64,000 nucleotides of DNA from positions 40,159,963 through 40,223,962 of the forward strand of contig CM061228.1 in the NCBI GenBank assembly GCA_030844895.1, in the 5' to 3' direction. Position numbers and translations under genes: made by a program. Below are positions 20,831 to 33,100 of this stretch, piece by piece. The number at the start of each line of letters is the position of its first letter. Position 1 is the first letter of the stretch. The stretch is from Ambrosia x helenae. Lineage: Eukaryota > Streptophyta > Magnoliopsida > Asterales > Asteraceae. A model generated the notes under the pieces. That model was not told the DNA's origin and did no database searches. It saw only the letters and a list, made by a program, of their open reading frames with translations.

Positions 20831-23800
20831 AGAGTCTAACTGATGAAACTTTCAAAAGAATGCTGGGTTCAACCACCCAAGAAAAAGTATTAAAAGTGTC
20901 AAAAGTTTCCAAAACACAAACAAAGAGGACTAAGACAACAACTGTTGTCCAAACCTCTGTTGTTGAGCCTACTACTCCTGGTGATCATGGCACTACATCC
21001 AGTGCTGTGAAACCCACACCAGCCACCTCCAAAAAAAAACGTCCATCCACAAAAACCACCACTAAACCAAAAAGGAGACTTCTGGAAGATGAGATACCAG
21101 ATGAAAACCCTGTTGCAACACAAAAGCAACAAGAAACCACTGTTGTTACTTCCTCACAACAGTTGGATATATCTCAACCTGACCAAACTCCTCATGCATA
21201 CTCACAAAAGGATGATGTTGTAAGCCAAGGGAAAACACATCATGATACATTTGATTCACTTGGCCATATGTTCACAAGCCCTCTCCCAGGGCTAATTCTA
21301 TTTTTACTCCTCCACCTTCACCAACACATGTTCCTCAAACCATGCAACCTCTGTTTGAGGCTATTGAGAAAACTCAGGAAAATCCTAGTTCCTCTCCTTC
21401 ACCTATCAATGAGAGCATACCTCCACAAGTGACTGGGACTGAGGAAAATCAATCAGCCATCCCACAAACAGAAGAGGAGGTTACACCCCTAGAGTTCAAT
21501 GAAACTCTAGGTGAGTTTTCAAGTGGATCAGCCACTACTGATGTATAGACCATTGTCTCACAACAGGACAGTGGTTACATAACTAAGACTCCTTTAAGGC
21601 AACAACTGATGAGGCCACTATAGTGTCCCCAAAATCAGTTGGAAGTCCCCAGAACCAAGAAAAAAGGGCATCTGGTTCTCATCCCTTGGACTCACCTCCT
21701 AGGACTGAACCAGTTACAACTACAACTGGTAGGAATTCAGATGATCCTATTAACTTAGGTGATGGGTTAAAATATAAGAATTGATGGCCAGAGTACAGTC
21801 CATTGAAACCTCTGTTGCTGATATCAAATCAGATATCAAGACAATATTGGGATCATTGGCTACTCTCACCAAAAGTCAACCATCCACAGCTGATATTGCT
21901 AGTGAGCTATGGAAATCTGTTTCTCCCATCATCATAGCTCACAGAAAACTAGTAGATCAGACTCATAAAACCTACATGGCTGAAATCAGAAATATGGTAG
22001 ATGCTAGGTACAAAGATACCCATGCTAACATTCAAGCCATTAAAGACCATCTGCTGAAGACCACTGGCTCTGCCCCTACCACAATTCTCAGAGATGAAGA
22101 TGATGATGACTTCACAGCTGATGATGCCAAAAAGGGGGAGAGTGGCAGAGATAGATTGCCAAAGCTAGATCCCTTTGGTTGTCCACCTTCACAAAAAGGT
22201 CAATCAAAGTCTGCCAACAAACTAGGGTCTACCCAAACAGCACCACAACAACAATCCAATGTTCAAACCAGCAAAGCTAAAGAAGTGGACACCTCTGCTA
22301 ATGAAGAAGCTGAAAAAACTGTTGAAGAAAAGCAAAAGAGGGCTGACACTTTGGAAGTCAAGGCAGAGGCTTTGGTACAAAAGAAAAGGGAACAACAGCA
22401 GGAAGTTGAAGATGTGGGTTCCTCTTAAAGGAAGAAAATGCCTGCCAAACATGTCAGAAAACCACCATCTAAACTGGCTGCTAAAACCATTGCTATCAAA
22501 ACCACTGCTACCACCAAAACCACTACCACCAAACCAACATCTGAACCTATCACCACTACCACTAAACCAACATCTGAACCTATCACCACTACCACCAAAC
22601 CAACATCTGAACCTATCACCACTACCACCAAACCAACATCTGAACCTATCACCACTACCATATCTGCTAGTCCTACAAAAGTGCCAACAGATGTTAACAC
22701 AACCACTGCCTCTACACCACCATCACCAAAAATCTTGTACAGAAGGAAGAGAAATTCTACCTTTGTTATACAAGATGAAAACATTCACACATCACCACCT
22801 ACTACTTCAACCACACAATCTACACCCATATCTGCCATTCCACTTTCATCATTCTCACCACACACATCACAATTTACATCCCATAGACCACCACCAACCA
22901 TCACACCATTGGCTGTTCGAAATCCCCTTGAACTTGATCTACTCAAGGGGGAAATGCAATCCTTCTATAATGCTGAACAACCATCTGAAAGATCTTTCCC
23001 ATCTCTTCCACATTTTCCTGTTCCCCTAAACATAGACAAATATCTAAAATACAAAGCTGAACAGGCAGATGCCATCATAAAAGAGAAATGCAAGGGGAAA
23101 GATGATAGGACTGCTCAGGGCATCCATTCAGCAGAGCTTAGCAAACTGAGAAGGATTGAAGATTTTGCTAAGACCCTAAGCAACTCTATGTCTACCATGC
23201 CTCTCAGTAGTGCCATGGAAAGGGAGGTTAGGGAATCACTTCTTGAACAAATCATGGCAACCATGCCTTATAAAGCAAACAAGAAATAGTTTGCAGGCTG
23301 GACCACCCATGCTCTCAGAGAAGAACTCATAAGAATTAAGGAGATGGTCAAGAATCCCCCAGCTAAGGTCTCTGCCCCTGATTTCAGTAAAGGCAGAGAT
23401 CCAGCCAGAGCCTTGAAAATCAAAAGAATGAGACAAGAAATTGTGGCTGCTGACTATGGGGAGATGAAGTCTGTTGCAAGATGGTCAGAGCTGAGGTTGG
23501 TTGAAACCTACGAGAAGCTGGAAGAAAACAGGAAGAAAGACCCTAACTTGCCCAGAAAACCTGTCTACTCTGATGAACCCCTGATGAAGAGACCTTAACA
23601 GGCTTTTACATTAGACAGCCTACTTGATACTTCTGATCTATCAGCTGCTGCAAGAAGACAATTCAAGAAGAAGAAAGAAATGTCTGAAGAGGATCAAAAG
23701 AAGTTTGCTGATACTTATATAAAGGAGGGCCTCTACAATCAAGTACACTTTTTCTCAGATCCCACAACTGAAAAACTCAGAGAACACATTGGGAGACCTC

Positions 23801-24082
23801 CATCACCAAACTCATCCAGAATAAAAGTGCATCTCAGCAAATCCTCTGATTCAAAAATGGAAGGTCAACAAAGACACTCATGAATTAACTTTGCTCAAAT
23901 CAGATGGAGAAGCTCAAAAGCTAAGCATGGATGATGCATATAGCCTGTGTGCAGATGACCTCCAAACACCGCTGAACCTTGAGCTTGAAAGAGATGCAGA
24001 AGACCTCTACTCTTTGAACTTTGAGTTACAATTCAAAGGTCAAATCAGAGAAAGTCTGATGAGGAATAAAGATCGAGAATAA
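20827..24082 (+). pseudogene. Sirevirus A env-like ORF, C-terminal part (broken)
   Basis: A string of short frames (20827-21432, 21342-21548, 21781-22428, 22438-23289, 23344-23598, 23680-23883, 23891-24082), several in one phase and separated by single stops (for example 22426-22428, 23287-23289 and 23596-23598). Composition is low-complexity: Thr, Lys, Pro and Gln rich early, and charged Glu/Lys segments with coiled-coil character around 22280-22420 and 23690-23780. No enzyme motif is visible. It appears to be the decayed remainder of one long ORF ending just before the polypurine tract. Confidence 0.65.
22532..22660 (+). repeat. 33-bp tandem repeat in the env-like region
   Basis: Four near-identical 33-bp units encode an 11-residue repeat around KPTSEPITTTT. 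The unit length is a multiple of three, so frame is kept. The encoded stretch would be a Thr/Pro-rich linker. Confidence 0.85.
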
Positions 24083-24107
24083 AGTCTAGTTTTGGCATCA
24101 TCTGTTC

Positions 24108-24118
24108 CAGGGGGAGAT
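24108..24118 (+). other. Sirevirus A polypurine tract
   Basis: CAGGGGGAGAT directly precedes the LTR start TGTTAGG, a typical Sirevirus arrangement. Sirevirus B has the related CCAGGGAGAGAT before 31226. Confidence 0.8.
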
Positions 24119-24800
24119 TGTTAGGTCTGCTGACCTAAAGAAGAACAGATGATTGAAAAGCCAAAATATACTAACAGTTGATCAATATAAATAAACAGCA
24201 TTTACAACATACTCTTCCCAAAAGACTGTTGACCCTAACAACTGTTCTACCCAAACAATTGCTGTAACAAAACAACTGCTGGATAACAACTGATAGAGAA
24301 CAACTGCTGACTAAAGGTCTGATAGAGAAAAACTGCTGATCAAGTGCTGAAGACTAAAGGTCTGTTGAAGCCAACAGCACCTAGGCTCCAACAGATGATA
24401 CAAGACCATCAGAGTTTTCCTCAACAGTAGTTTACATTACAGTGTTTTGTAATGTAACAGTAGTTTGTATAGGGCAGATGTTTTATGTTGTTATTCTGTT
24501 AGAGGTCACTATCTTAGGTGACGTCAGCCCAGGTCACCAGTGGTTTAGATTTGTCTATAAATAGAACAGTGCTTGTACTGTTCTATTCGTTACTCACAAC
24601 ATTCTCTCAGACAAACAATCACAGAGTGATCAGGCTGAGGGGAGTACTTGTAATTGATTGTAATCTATCAATATAATGAAAGCTTTCGATTAGCAAACAT
24701 TTACTCTTTTGTTTTGATTATAGTTTATTATTCCGCTGCACTTTCCATTTATATTTACTTCATTTATTTCTCATTTTACTTAAACAAATCAAAACAATCA
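24119..24800 (+). repeat. Sirevirus A 3' LTR
   Basis: Begins TGTTAGGTCTGCTGACC. A TATA box (TATAAATA, 24556-24563) and a polyadenylation-like AATATAATGAAAG follow. The right end is taken at a CA near 24800 because B integrase sequence resumes about there. The exact end is uncertain because the matching 5' LTR and left target duplication are outside the window. Confidence 0.72.
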
Positions 24801-25230
24801 AACTCAGATCCTACATTTTCCAAGGATGAGGCAGCTGAAATCATCAAGTTCTTCATTCTACAAGTAGAGAAACAATACTCTTTATCTGTCAAAGCCATTA
24901 GAAGTGATAATGGGACATAGTTTAGGAACAAAACTCTGGATGAATTCTGTTTGTCTAAAGGGATTATTAGACAATTCAGTGTTCCCAGAACTCCTGAACA
25001 AAATGGTGTGGTAGAAAGGAAGAACAAAACTTTAATTGAAGCAGCAAGAACCATGTTAGCTGATTCAGGCCTACGATTGTATTTCTGAGCTGAAGCAGTC
25101 AACACTGCCTGTTATGTTCAGAATAGAGTCCTTGTCAACAAGAGACACTCCAAAACTGCCTATAAAATTCTTCATGGCATTAAGCCCCTTATCTCCTTTT
25201 TCAGGGCTTTTGGATGTTAATGTTTCGTTC
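24801..25230 (+). pseudogene. Sirevirus B integrase fragment
   Basis: Reads from FSKDEAAEIIKFF through the second catalytic Asp (RSDNGT) and the Glu motif (PEQNGVVERKN) to the C-terminal SFFRAFGC. In-frame stops lie at 24918-24920 (after RSDNGT) and near 25087. The first catalytic Asp is upstream of the A insertion and not visible. Confidence 0.82.
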
Positions 25231-26375
25231 TAAACATTAAAGACTCTATTTCGAAGTTTGCTGCTAAAGTTGATTCAGGCCATTTTCTTGGTTATTCTTC
25301 CACTAGAAAAGCCTACAAGGTTTTTAACTCAAGAACCAAGATAGTAGAAGAAACACTGAATGTCAAGTTCAATGAATCAAAACACACTCTCATTCCAGCA
25401 CATCCTGCTGAACTCTTTGATCTTGACAGCTTCCATTTCGGACCTGAAAAGACTGTTACTTCATCTAAACCTACTTATTATGGTGATCAGAGGTTTGATG
25501 ATGAGGATCCAGCACCATGGACTCCTAATACAGTCATTAAGTCAACTTTCAAACCATTAGAAGTTTCACAAACTTCTGATTCAATAACTGCTGATGTACA
25601 AACTCAAACATCTGATTCAGCTCCTACAACTACTGAAGACACTCAAACAACTGAACCAGACATTATAAACCTCAGTGGTTTGTTTGATGAAGTACACGAG
25701 CCACCTACACCTGTCAGTGGTTTACAACAACTGATTAAACACAAAGATCATCCATTGGAACAAATCATGGGTGATATTGCAATAGGGGTTCTCACAAGAA
25801 ACCAACTTTCCAACTTTTGCTTCTTCTCAGCATTCATTTCTCAGTTGGAACCTAAGAAGTACCATGAAGCCCTCAAAGACAACAATTGGGTGAAAGCTAT
25901 GCAAGATGAGTTGCTCCAATTCAAGAAGCAACAGGTTTGGGAAATCTGTCCCTTACCACCAAACAAGCTACCAATTGGCACAAGATGGGTTTTTAGGAAC
26001 AAACAAGATGAGGCTGGTATAATTATTAAGAACAAGGCAAGACTGGTGGTACAAGGTTACTCTCAAGAAGAGGGAATTAACTATAATGAAACCTTTGCTC
26101 CAGTTGCAAGACTTGAAGCCATCAGGTTATTTCTAGCTTATGCTATTTCCAACAAAATTAAAGTTTTTCAAATGGATGTTAAAAGTGCATTTTTGTATGG
26201 AAAGATCAAAGAGGAAGTGTATGTCTGTCAGCCACCTGGGTTTGAGGATCCTTCTCATCCTGAGTGGGTGTACAAGCTTGACAAAGCTCTTTATGGGCTA
26301 AAACAGGCTCCTAGATCCTGGTATGAAACACTTTCCAACTTTTGCTCAAAAATAACTTACAAGAGGCTCCATTGA
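25231..26375 (+). pseudogene. Sirevirus B integrase tail and RT N-terminal half
   Basis: After a frame change the integrase tail continues (LNIKDS-like region near 25230, TRKAYKVFN near 25310, ETLNVKFNE near 25360). The frame 25680-26375 then holds the RT start (EALKDNNWVKAMQDE, GTRWVFRNK, ARLVVQGYSQEEGINY, MDVKSAFLYG, LYGLKQAPRSWYE). The RT frame is lost near 26340. Confidence 0.83.
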
Positions 26376-27333
26376 TAAAACTCTTTTCATTAAACATGTT
26401 GGAAATCATGTCGTACTTGTTCAAATTTATGTTGATAATATCATATTTGGTTCAACAAACACAAAACTGTGTGATGAATTAAAGAAACTCATGCAATCAA
26501 AATTTGAGATGAGTATAATGGGAGAACTGCAGTACTTTCTAGGACTGCAGATTAAACAACAAACAAATGGAACTTTTATACATCAATCTAAATATGTTAA
26601 AGAATTATTGAATAAATTTTCTTTACAAGACTGTAAATCATGTTCCACTCCCATGACACCAACCACACAGGTTGAACCAGATGATCAAGGAAAACAGGTT
26701 GATCAGACCATGTATAGATGTATGATAGGTTCCCTTTTATATCTAACTGCTTCTAGACCAGATATTATGTTTTCAACATGTGTCTGTGCTAGATATCAAT
26801 AAGCTCCTAGGGAATCACACCTAATTGCAGTCAAAAGAATACTCAGATATCTGAAAGGAACTCCTACACTTGGAATTTGGTATCCTGCTTCTAGCAATAC
26901 CAAGTTATCAGCTTTTTCAAATACTGACTATGCAGGGTGCAAAATGTCAAGAAAATCAACATCTGGTGGTTGTCAATTCTTGGGAAACTGTCTAGTATCT
27001 TGGCAATCAAAGAAGCAAATATCTGTTGCAACTTCAACAGCTGAAGCTGAATACATTGCAGCTGCAAGTTGTACATCACAAATACAATGGCTCCAATATC
27101 AACTTCTTGATTATGGAATCAAAGAGACCAAGACACCATTGCTTGTAGATAGTAAATCTGCCATTAGCATCATTCAAAATCCTGTTCAGTTCTCAAAGAC
27201 TATACATATTGAAATCAGGTATCATTTCATAAGGGATTGCTATGAAAAAGGCAAGATTGAAGTGAAGCATGTGACAACAACTAATCAAATAACTGACATA
27301 TTCACTAAACCCCTTGACACATCAACATTTTAG
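26376..27333 (+). pseudogene. Sirevirus B RT C-terminal half and RNase H
   Basis: The active-site motif reads YVDN (26428-26439) where the family has YVDD, so one metal-binding Asp is replaced by Asn. Downstream are FLGLQIKQ, CMIGSLLYLTASRPDI and RNase H (TDYAGC, STAEAEYIAAASC), ending at 27333 (TNQITDIFTKPLDTSTF). An in-frame stop lies at 26800-26802. Confidence 0.85.
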
Positions 27334-27815
27334 AAGTTAGTATCCATGCTTGGGATGCTAAATTTGTAAGTGTTTCTTTTACTTTTCTGCGCATATTTTA
27401 TTCACTTGCATCTGTCTTAGTCCAAAACATTTGAAAAACAAAAAGAGAGAAACTACTGATGTACAAAACATCAGTATGGGGATATTTTCTGAAAAATGAT
27501 TAACTTCTGATAAAATAACCTTCAGAAGTTATGAATAAAGTGTTTATAAACATTCTCATCAGTTGTTAACAAACTACTGAAGAGAAAATGGGAACTACTG
27601 ATGATAATTGTTCTTCATCAGCAGTTTTGTCATTAAGGGTAAATCAGACATTTCCCACTTCAGAAGTTTGACCTAGGGCGGTTATAAACTTCTGATAAAC
27701 ACCTTTTCCAACACTTATCCTTTCAAAAAGAAAAATTCCCTCCTCTCTCAAAAACACTCTCAAAACCTTAACATGCAAACAAGAACACTGTTCGATCCAC
27801 CCACACACAAACCAC
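27334..27815 (+). promoter_or_regulatory. Sirevirus B region between pol and env-like ORF, with a TATA box
   Basis: Non-coding. A TATA box (TATAAA, 27683-27688) is 133 bp upstream of the env-like ATG and is followed by a CT-rich stretch (CCCTCCTCTCTC). Position and layout match the region in element A, though the sequences differ. Confidence 0.5.
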
Positions 27816-28430
27816 ATGGCTCTTACACTAAAACAGGGACACAACCAAAGAGGCTACTTTGAGAAACATGAAGCCTGGTTCCAATACGACGAAATCATTG
27901 ATTTACTTATCAAATCCCAATACTTCACTGCCCTCACTGTTGATCCTCCAATCCATACTGAAACTCTCAATGAGTTATGGGCGAATGCAGAGACAGTGAC
28001 AGTGAATGATCAAGTGATTTCCCTCAAATCAACCATCCAAGGGAAAACAATGGCAATCACACCAGCAACTTTGGGGATGAGACTGGGTCTAGATGATATG
28101 GATGCCCCAGATCAATTTCCAAACTTTGAAATTCATTTGACCATGACAGAGTGTGGTTACCAAAGTACTCTCTCACGTGCAACAATTTTTAAGAAATACT
28201 TTGAACCAAAATATAAACTTTTGTTTCATTACATTCTCATGTGTCTGAGTCCAAAAACTGGATCTTATGATCCGATACCCTCTACTTTTCAACCAATTTT
28301 TCATTCCATTGTGAATGAAACAAAATTCAGGGCATCAGCACTTTTCTTTAATGAGTTGGTGTTACATCACCTCAATTCTAAAAAGAAGTTTTTGTTGTAT
28401 CCAAAGATTTATAATGCATTGCATAATTAA
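27816..28430 (+). CDS. Sirevirus B env-like ORF, N-terminal domain
   Basis: Open for 204 codons from the ATG at 27816, the first ATG after the TATA box and CT-rich leader. It is the counterpart of the A copy at 20159-20830: both carry a conserved region with ITP-L, a TECGYQ/ERGYDAQ-like segment, F-KKYF/FFKKFF, and a C-terminal FLLYPKI/FLIYPRI. No transmembrane segment or signal peptide is evident, so the name env-like rests on position and family tradition only. It ends at a stop at 28428-28430 and the remainder of the ORF continues out of frame. Confidence 0.68.
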   Translation: MALTLKQGHNQRGYFEKHEAWFQYDEIIDLLIKSQYFTALTVDPPIHTETLNELWANAETVTVNDQVISLKSTIQGKTMAITPATLGMRLGLDDMDAPDQFPNFEIHLTMTECGYQSTLSRATIFKKYFEPKYKLLFHYILMCLSPKTGSYDPIPSTFQPIFHSIVNETKFRASALFFNELVLHHLNSKKKFLLYPKIYNALHN

Positions 28431-31225
28431 AGAACTTGGAGATGGGGTGCTTGTGGGTAAAACAACTGTTTTAAACCCATTAACCTCACAAGCATACTCA
28501 AGGCATAACAAACCGACTGATTGGCCAGAAGATGACCAAGGGGAACCAAAAACAGTCCACATGGAACCCTCATCTTCTAAACCCTTACCCAAAAAGGCCA
28601 AGAAAACAAAACAACAAAAACCAAAACCCACCAGCCTTAAAAGAAAGGCAGTTCAGGAAGTTGAGATGCCTGAAACATCCTCTCAGTCTCATCCATCTCA
28701 AACCCCCCAAGAGCCCCAATTACCATTCTATTCAAAAGAAAGAAATTCAAGAAAACCATAACTACTGACCCTTCTTTTGAAATTGCTGAACCTTTACCCC
28801 AAACTGCTGAACCTTTGCCCCAAACTACTGAACCTGAAACCATAGAAATTGCCAAACTTCTCTCTAGGATAAAAGAGACTATCCCATTAGAAAATGTCAG
28901 TCCCTAACAACCACATCAAACAGGGGACATACCATCAGACTTTTACATGAATGTGGATATCCATAGCCCTAACCCAAGAGATGAGGATGAACTAGGGTTT
29001 CTAAGCCCAAACTTAGAGACCTTAGGTACATTTGAGGCTGCTACTACTCATTTACCACCCAGTGGTGGACCTGAGGACAGAAGTAACATAGCTAAGACCT
29101 CACTTGTGGAAACTACTGATGAAGGTTTTTTGCCTGAGGTAGGAAATCCTCTGAACCAAGAACAAGAGGTACATGAGACAACTGGGTTGGGCCCAGCTCA
29201 TGATATAACTGATACTGTCCTCATTGAGGACATCATCAGGTATTCAGATGATTCCATTAATTTGGATGATGATTCACACTCCACTAAACATGAATTGACA
29301 GCTGCTAGTGAAGGTCCTGCACTTGGTGTCTCTAAGCTCAAAGAGCTGGTCACACCAGATCAGGTTAAAGTCCACTTGATCCCTGATTCCCCTAAAGTGG
29401 CATCTTTAGTACATCCTGAAGATCACCCAAAAACACACCCCTCACTAAAAATGCCTACCCAATTCCCTGGGTCATCAAGCATAGATCTGAACCAACTATG
29501 CAGCCCAGATGGTGCCCTATACCAGATGATGAACACCCTCATTTCCAATCACCTCAAATCTTTCACAATTGCTTGGGAGTTGAAAACCACAACTCAATTT
29601 GAGGTGATAAACAAAAAAGTTGGTGAGCTATCCAATAAAATTGACAACAACTCAAGACAACTTGCTAAACTCTCTGGTAAAACTTCTCAACCTGGCAGGC
29701 TTCCAGAAGTGGATGAAGCCAAAAAGGGGGAGAAGATTAAGGAACCAAGGTAGTCACTGGAAGCCAGGATAAAGGCAAGAGTGGCTCTACAACAACAATA
29801 ACTGCTAGAAAAAGCCAAAAAACAAAAAGAAGATCAAGATAGGCTTGTTTCTACAACTGATGTTGAAGCTGAACCTTCCCAAGGCCATAATGAAGAAATT
29901 TCTGAAGAAACTTCTGAAGACTCAGAAAGTATTGAAGACAATCCTTCAGTAGTTGATACTTCTATCAACACTTCAGTAGTTAACACTTCCAACATACAAA
30001 CAACTGAAAAGCCTTCCAAACCAACTGAACAACAACCAACTCCTATTCCAAGGCCTACAACAACTCACATGACTGTGCTGAACCCTTCTCCAATTTCAGA
30101 GTCCAAAGAATTACTAGAGAAGAGTTTACCTGCAGCCCAAAGAAAGGCTAAGGAAGATGAGATATGGAACAGTCTGGAAGCAAGGGAAGACATGAGCTTC
30201 AATGAAAAGCTTTAAGCTTATGAAGCAGAGCTGAATACACAAGCCAAGATTGAAATGGTTGCTGAAGAAGACAAAAGACAACAACTGGTGTCTTTCATCA
30301 CAAAGAACAGCAAAACAAAAGCCTATTCACTCAAAGTGCTCTCAATGGATGAGCTAACTAGAAGAGCTCAAATTATTGCTGATAAGATTGCCACAGAGAA
30401 AGATAGTAAGGCAAAGAGAGCAGAGATAATAGAAGAGTTGGTAGCCAATAACTATGGTTCAAAATCCTTTGTGTCAAAGTGGAGAACAAAAGATACAAGG
30501 CTGACAAGGCTGCAAATCCAGAGAAGTATAAAACTTCTGAAGTGTCAACTTCAGTAGTTAGAACTTCTAGTGTTAAACAAACAAGACCAGCTACCAAAAG
30601 AAAGCCAGAGGACAATACAAAGACTGACATCAAGATGGTGTTGCTAGAAGGCAACACAGTTGTACATGGAGACTTTGATATTGATGAAAAGCCTCTGATA
30701 ACACAGTTCAAGGATCCTTCAACATTTGCTTACCAAATCCAGAAGACTATAACTGATAAGCTGCACACAAAGGTAGTTACTGAACATCATTTACCTACTT
30801 TTAAATTACCTGATGTGGTGCAAACAGAAGACAGAAGTGAATCCCACCTAAGAGTCATTGAAATAGAGAACATCCAACACTCAAGAACATCCCAGGGATC
30901 CAGCATGGTTCCCTATACTTCAGATTTTGACAGATCTAAAGTGCTGATCATCAGATGGTCCTTTATCGATTCCAACTCAGTATTGGTGACAAGAAGAAAT
31001 CTTACAAGCAAGGCCTTCAAATCCATGAATGAACTTAAAAATCTATCAATACAAGACTTGCTTACAATTCAACATCTAGAACCTCAACAAGGATCTCTCA
31101 CTGATGAACAGCTGAATCAATTGAAGAAGTCCATGTTCAAAGAAATATGGAAGATAGTTAATGACAGAAGAAAACAGCAATAAGGAATTAGATAAGGTTT
31201 TGGCTTCATCTATCCAGGGAGAGAT
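28431..31225 (+). pseudogene. Sirevirus B env-like ORF, C-terminal part (broken)
   Basis: Fragments in several frames (28532-28768, 28947-29753, 30255-30557, 30479-31183). The N-terminal part is Lys/Pro/Thr-rich. The middle, 28947-29753, is acidic and Ser/Pro-rich. The later parts are charged and helical with coiled-coil character (about 30180-30500). This matches the layout of the A copy. The tract CCAGGGAGAGAT directly before the LTR start ends the region. Confidence 0.62.
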
Positions 31226-31352
31226 TGTAAGGACAGAAAGGATTGAGGAAACCACTTTCGCAAACCTTAGTCTAATTCATACTTCTGCAAATTATTCAAA
31301 GTATAGAACTTCTGAAGAAAGAAGGAGAAACAAAAGTGGGAAGAAAAGGTAA
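31226..31352 (+). repeat. Sirevirus B 3' LTR, truncated
   Basis: TGTAAGGACAG follows the polypurine tract, as expected for an LTR start. Only about 125 bp precede an unrelated purine-rich block, so most of the LTR is missing or replaced. Confidence 0.5.
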
Positions 31353-31750
31353 GACAACAGCCAACGAAGTTATGTGTGACCATATCTGCAGAAGGGGGGA
31401 GGAGGCAGCGGTGGTGGAGGGGAGGCGGTGGCGGTGGTGGAGGGAGGTGGCGGTAGTGGTGAAGGGGAGGAGGAGGAAGGAGTGGGAGGAAGAAGGAGTT
31501 GGATGAGGAGATGTCTGATGAAGAAATGAAGGAGAAACAAAAGAGGGAAGAAAAAAAGAAAGGAGAAGAGGTTGGAAGAGGTGGGTTGATGTCTGCTTGA
31601 GGAAAAGGCTGGGTAGAGCTTCTGAAGGTGAATGTCTTCTAAAAATCAAACGAGCTGCCCACTCCAAAGGTCTGTCCGCGTCTGCACGGCGCAGACATAA
31701 GTGCTCAGAAGCACTTCTAACAAGAAAACAAACACCACCTTAGTGTAATT
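31353..31750. repeat. Purine-rich low-complexity block and possible MITE end
   Basis: 31390-31600 is GGTGG/GGAGG/GAAGA-rich. A 27-bp motif (GAAGGAGAAACAAAAG...) occurs at 31321 and again at 31528. From about 31670 there are two short hairpins (GTCTGC...GCAGAC and AGTGCT...AGCACT) before ACAAACACCACC, which resembles a hAT-type MITE terminus read backwards. I see no gene here. Confidence 0.35.
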
Positions 31751-31891
31751 TGATGGAATGGATTTGGTGGACGGCCTGTGAGTGCTCTTACTCCCAACAT
31801 ATATACAGATTTGCAACTAGAAAGGCTCTAGCAGTAGGTCACATACAATCACCGAATCACCATTTTAAACAAAACTACAACAATCACGTAA

Positions 31892-33100
31892 TCAGAACAT
31901 AAAAATGACCCATTTGTCCCGTGTCCATGCTTCCTCTTTGGCTTTGTACTTCACCCATGAGAGTGTGATAACTTGGACCTCTCTGATTAGCCCTTGAGTG
32001 TTCACCCGCTTCCCTTTAAAGATCGCATCATTACGCGCCTTCCGTAACGTCAAACACCCCGCTAGGATTATCATACGAATCAATTTCCTTCTGTGCAGAG
32101 ACGTTTACTGACTTGTATCGATTCAACAGATCTCTAATAGAAAAAGCGAAGATCTGGGGTATTTTGCACCACGTGCTAACATTCTTCCACAAAACAACAA
32201 CCGTGTAGCAAGACGTAAGCAAATGATCCGCATATTCCGCACCCTCCCCACACAATCTGCAGGAAATCGGTCTATTAAGAATCTCTCTCCTTTGTAATCC
32301 TTTGAGTGTTGGCAACCGATCCTGTTCTGTCCGCCATCTGAAAACGCATACCTTCCTGGGAACTCCTTTCACCTATTCGAACGAGAAATAAGGAGCCGCA
32401 TGCCTTGACAGTAGTCTTCTGCACAACCCAATAGAGAAACAACCATCTGGGCTTTCGGCCCACCTCCAAGAATCGTCCCAGGTGCAGACGACAGCATCAG
32501 TAATCATGACATTGCACTGCTGCAGTTCGAGTAGTTCCTAGGCGCTGAAAGGCCCTCTTCTCCAATCCTAGCCCTATAATCTTGATGCCACACTTTCCGA
32601 TCTCGTTTTTTCAATTGCGAACAAAGCTGGAAACCGATCCATTAAGGGACTGTCTCCAACCCACCAATCTAAACAAAGCCGAATAAAGTGCCCATTCCCA
32701 AGCTTCCCTTTGATCATTTTTTTTATACTCAGATTTTTATCCCCAAATTCTTTTTCCAACCTGACAATTGAAGACCAAGGACATGAAACAACAACCTTGA
32801 TTGGCATATACGTGTAAGAATTAGGATTTAGGTGAATTGCGTCTATAACCCGACACCATAATGCCACCTTTTCCTGCTTGCATCTCCACCACCACTTCAC
32901 AAATAGGCTATCATTCATGTTTCTCAAGGACCCCAACCCCACACCGCCTTTTTAAACCAGGCCGATAACACGCTCCCAAGCAACCCAATTAGTCTTTGCT
33001 TTGTCTTTGTCTCCGAATCCCCCAAAAGAAATCGTCTTCTTAATGATTCCATTGGCCTAATTCTTCTTCTAAGAGAAGGAGTACAAGGGCAAGCTATCCA
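31892..33100 (-). pseudogene. LINE ORF2 C-terminal region with zf-RVT
   Basis: The frame 32372-32031 reads a zinc-binding reverse-transcriptase tail (CVFRWRTEQDRLPT, CRLCGEGAEYADHLLTSC). It is followed by a conserved terminal piece ending at 31892 (KARNDAIFKGKR). Upstream, 32942-32574 has the typical WWRCKQEKVALW and HFIRLCLDWW segments. Several frame changes separate the pieces. Confidence 0.82.

Larger units (their letters stand above)
6984..24800 (+). mobile_element. A: Sirevirus-type Ty1/copia element, interrupted by G1 and G2
   Basis: Visible parts are integrase (6989-7700), linker to RT (7700-8516), RT-RNase H (18197-19620), env-like region (20159-24082), polypurine tract and 3' LTR (24119 to about 24800). 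The order integrase-RT-RNase H and a long ORF after pol identify a Sirevirus. The 5' LTR and gag are left of the window, beyond G1. Removing G2 and one target copy restores a continuous RT reading across 8516/18197, which confirms the nesting. Many stops and frameshifts show the copy is dead. Confidence 0.88.
24801..31352 (+). mobile_element. B: Sirevirus-type Ty1/copia element, 5' part displaced by A
   Basis: Contains the second half of integrase, RT, RNase H, an env-like ORF and the start of a 3' LTR (TGTAAGGACAG, 31226). Sequence left of 24801 is the inserted element A, so gag, protease and the rest of integrase lie outside the window. Multiple stops and frameshifts and an altered RT active site show that it is dead, and it must be older than A. 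Confidence 0.85.

Noticed and set aside
31296..31667. Pro/Ser/Leu-rich minus-strand ORF
   Set aside because: It is a reading of a purine-rich low-complexity block and has no domain.
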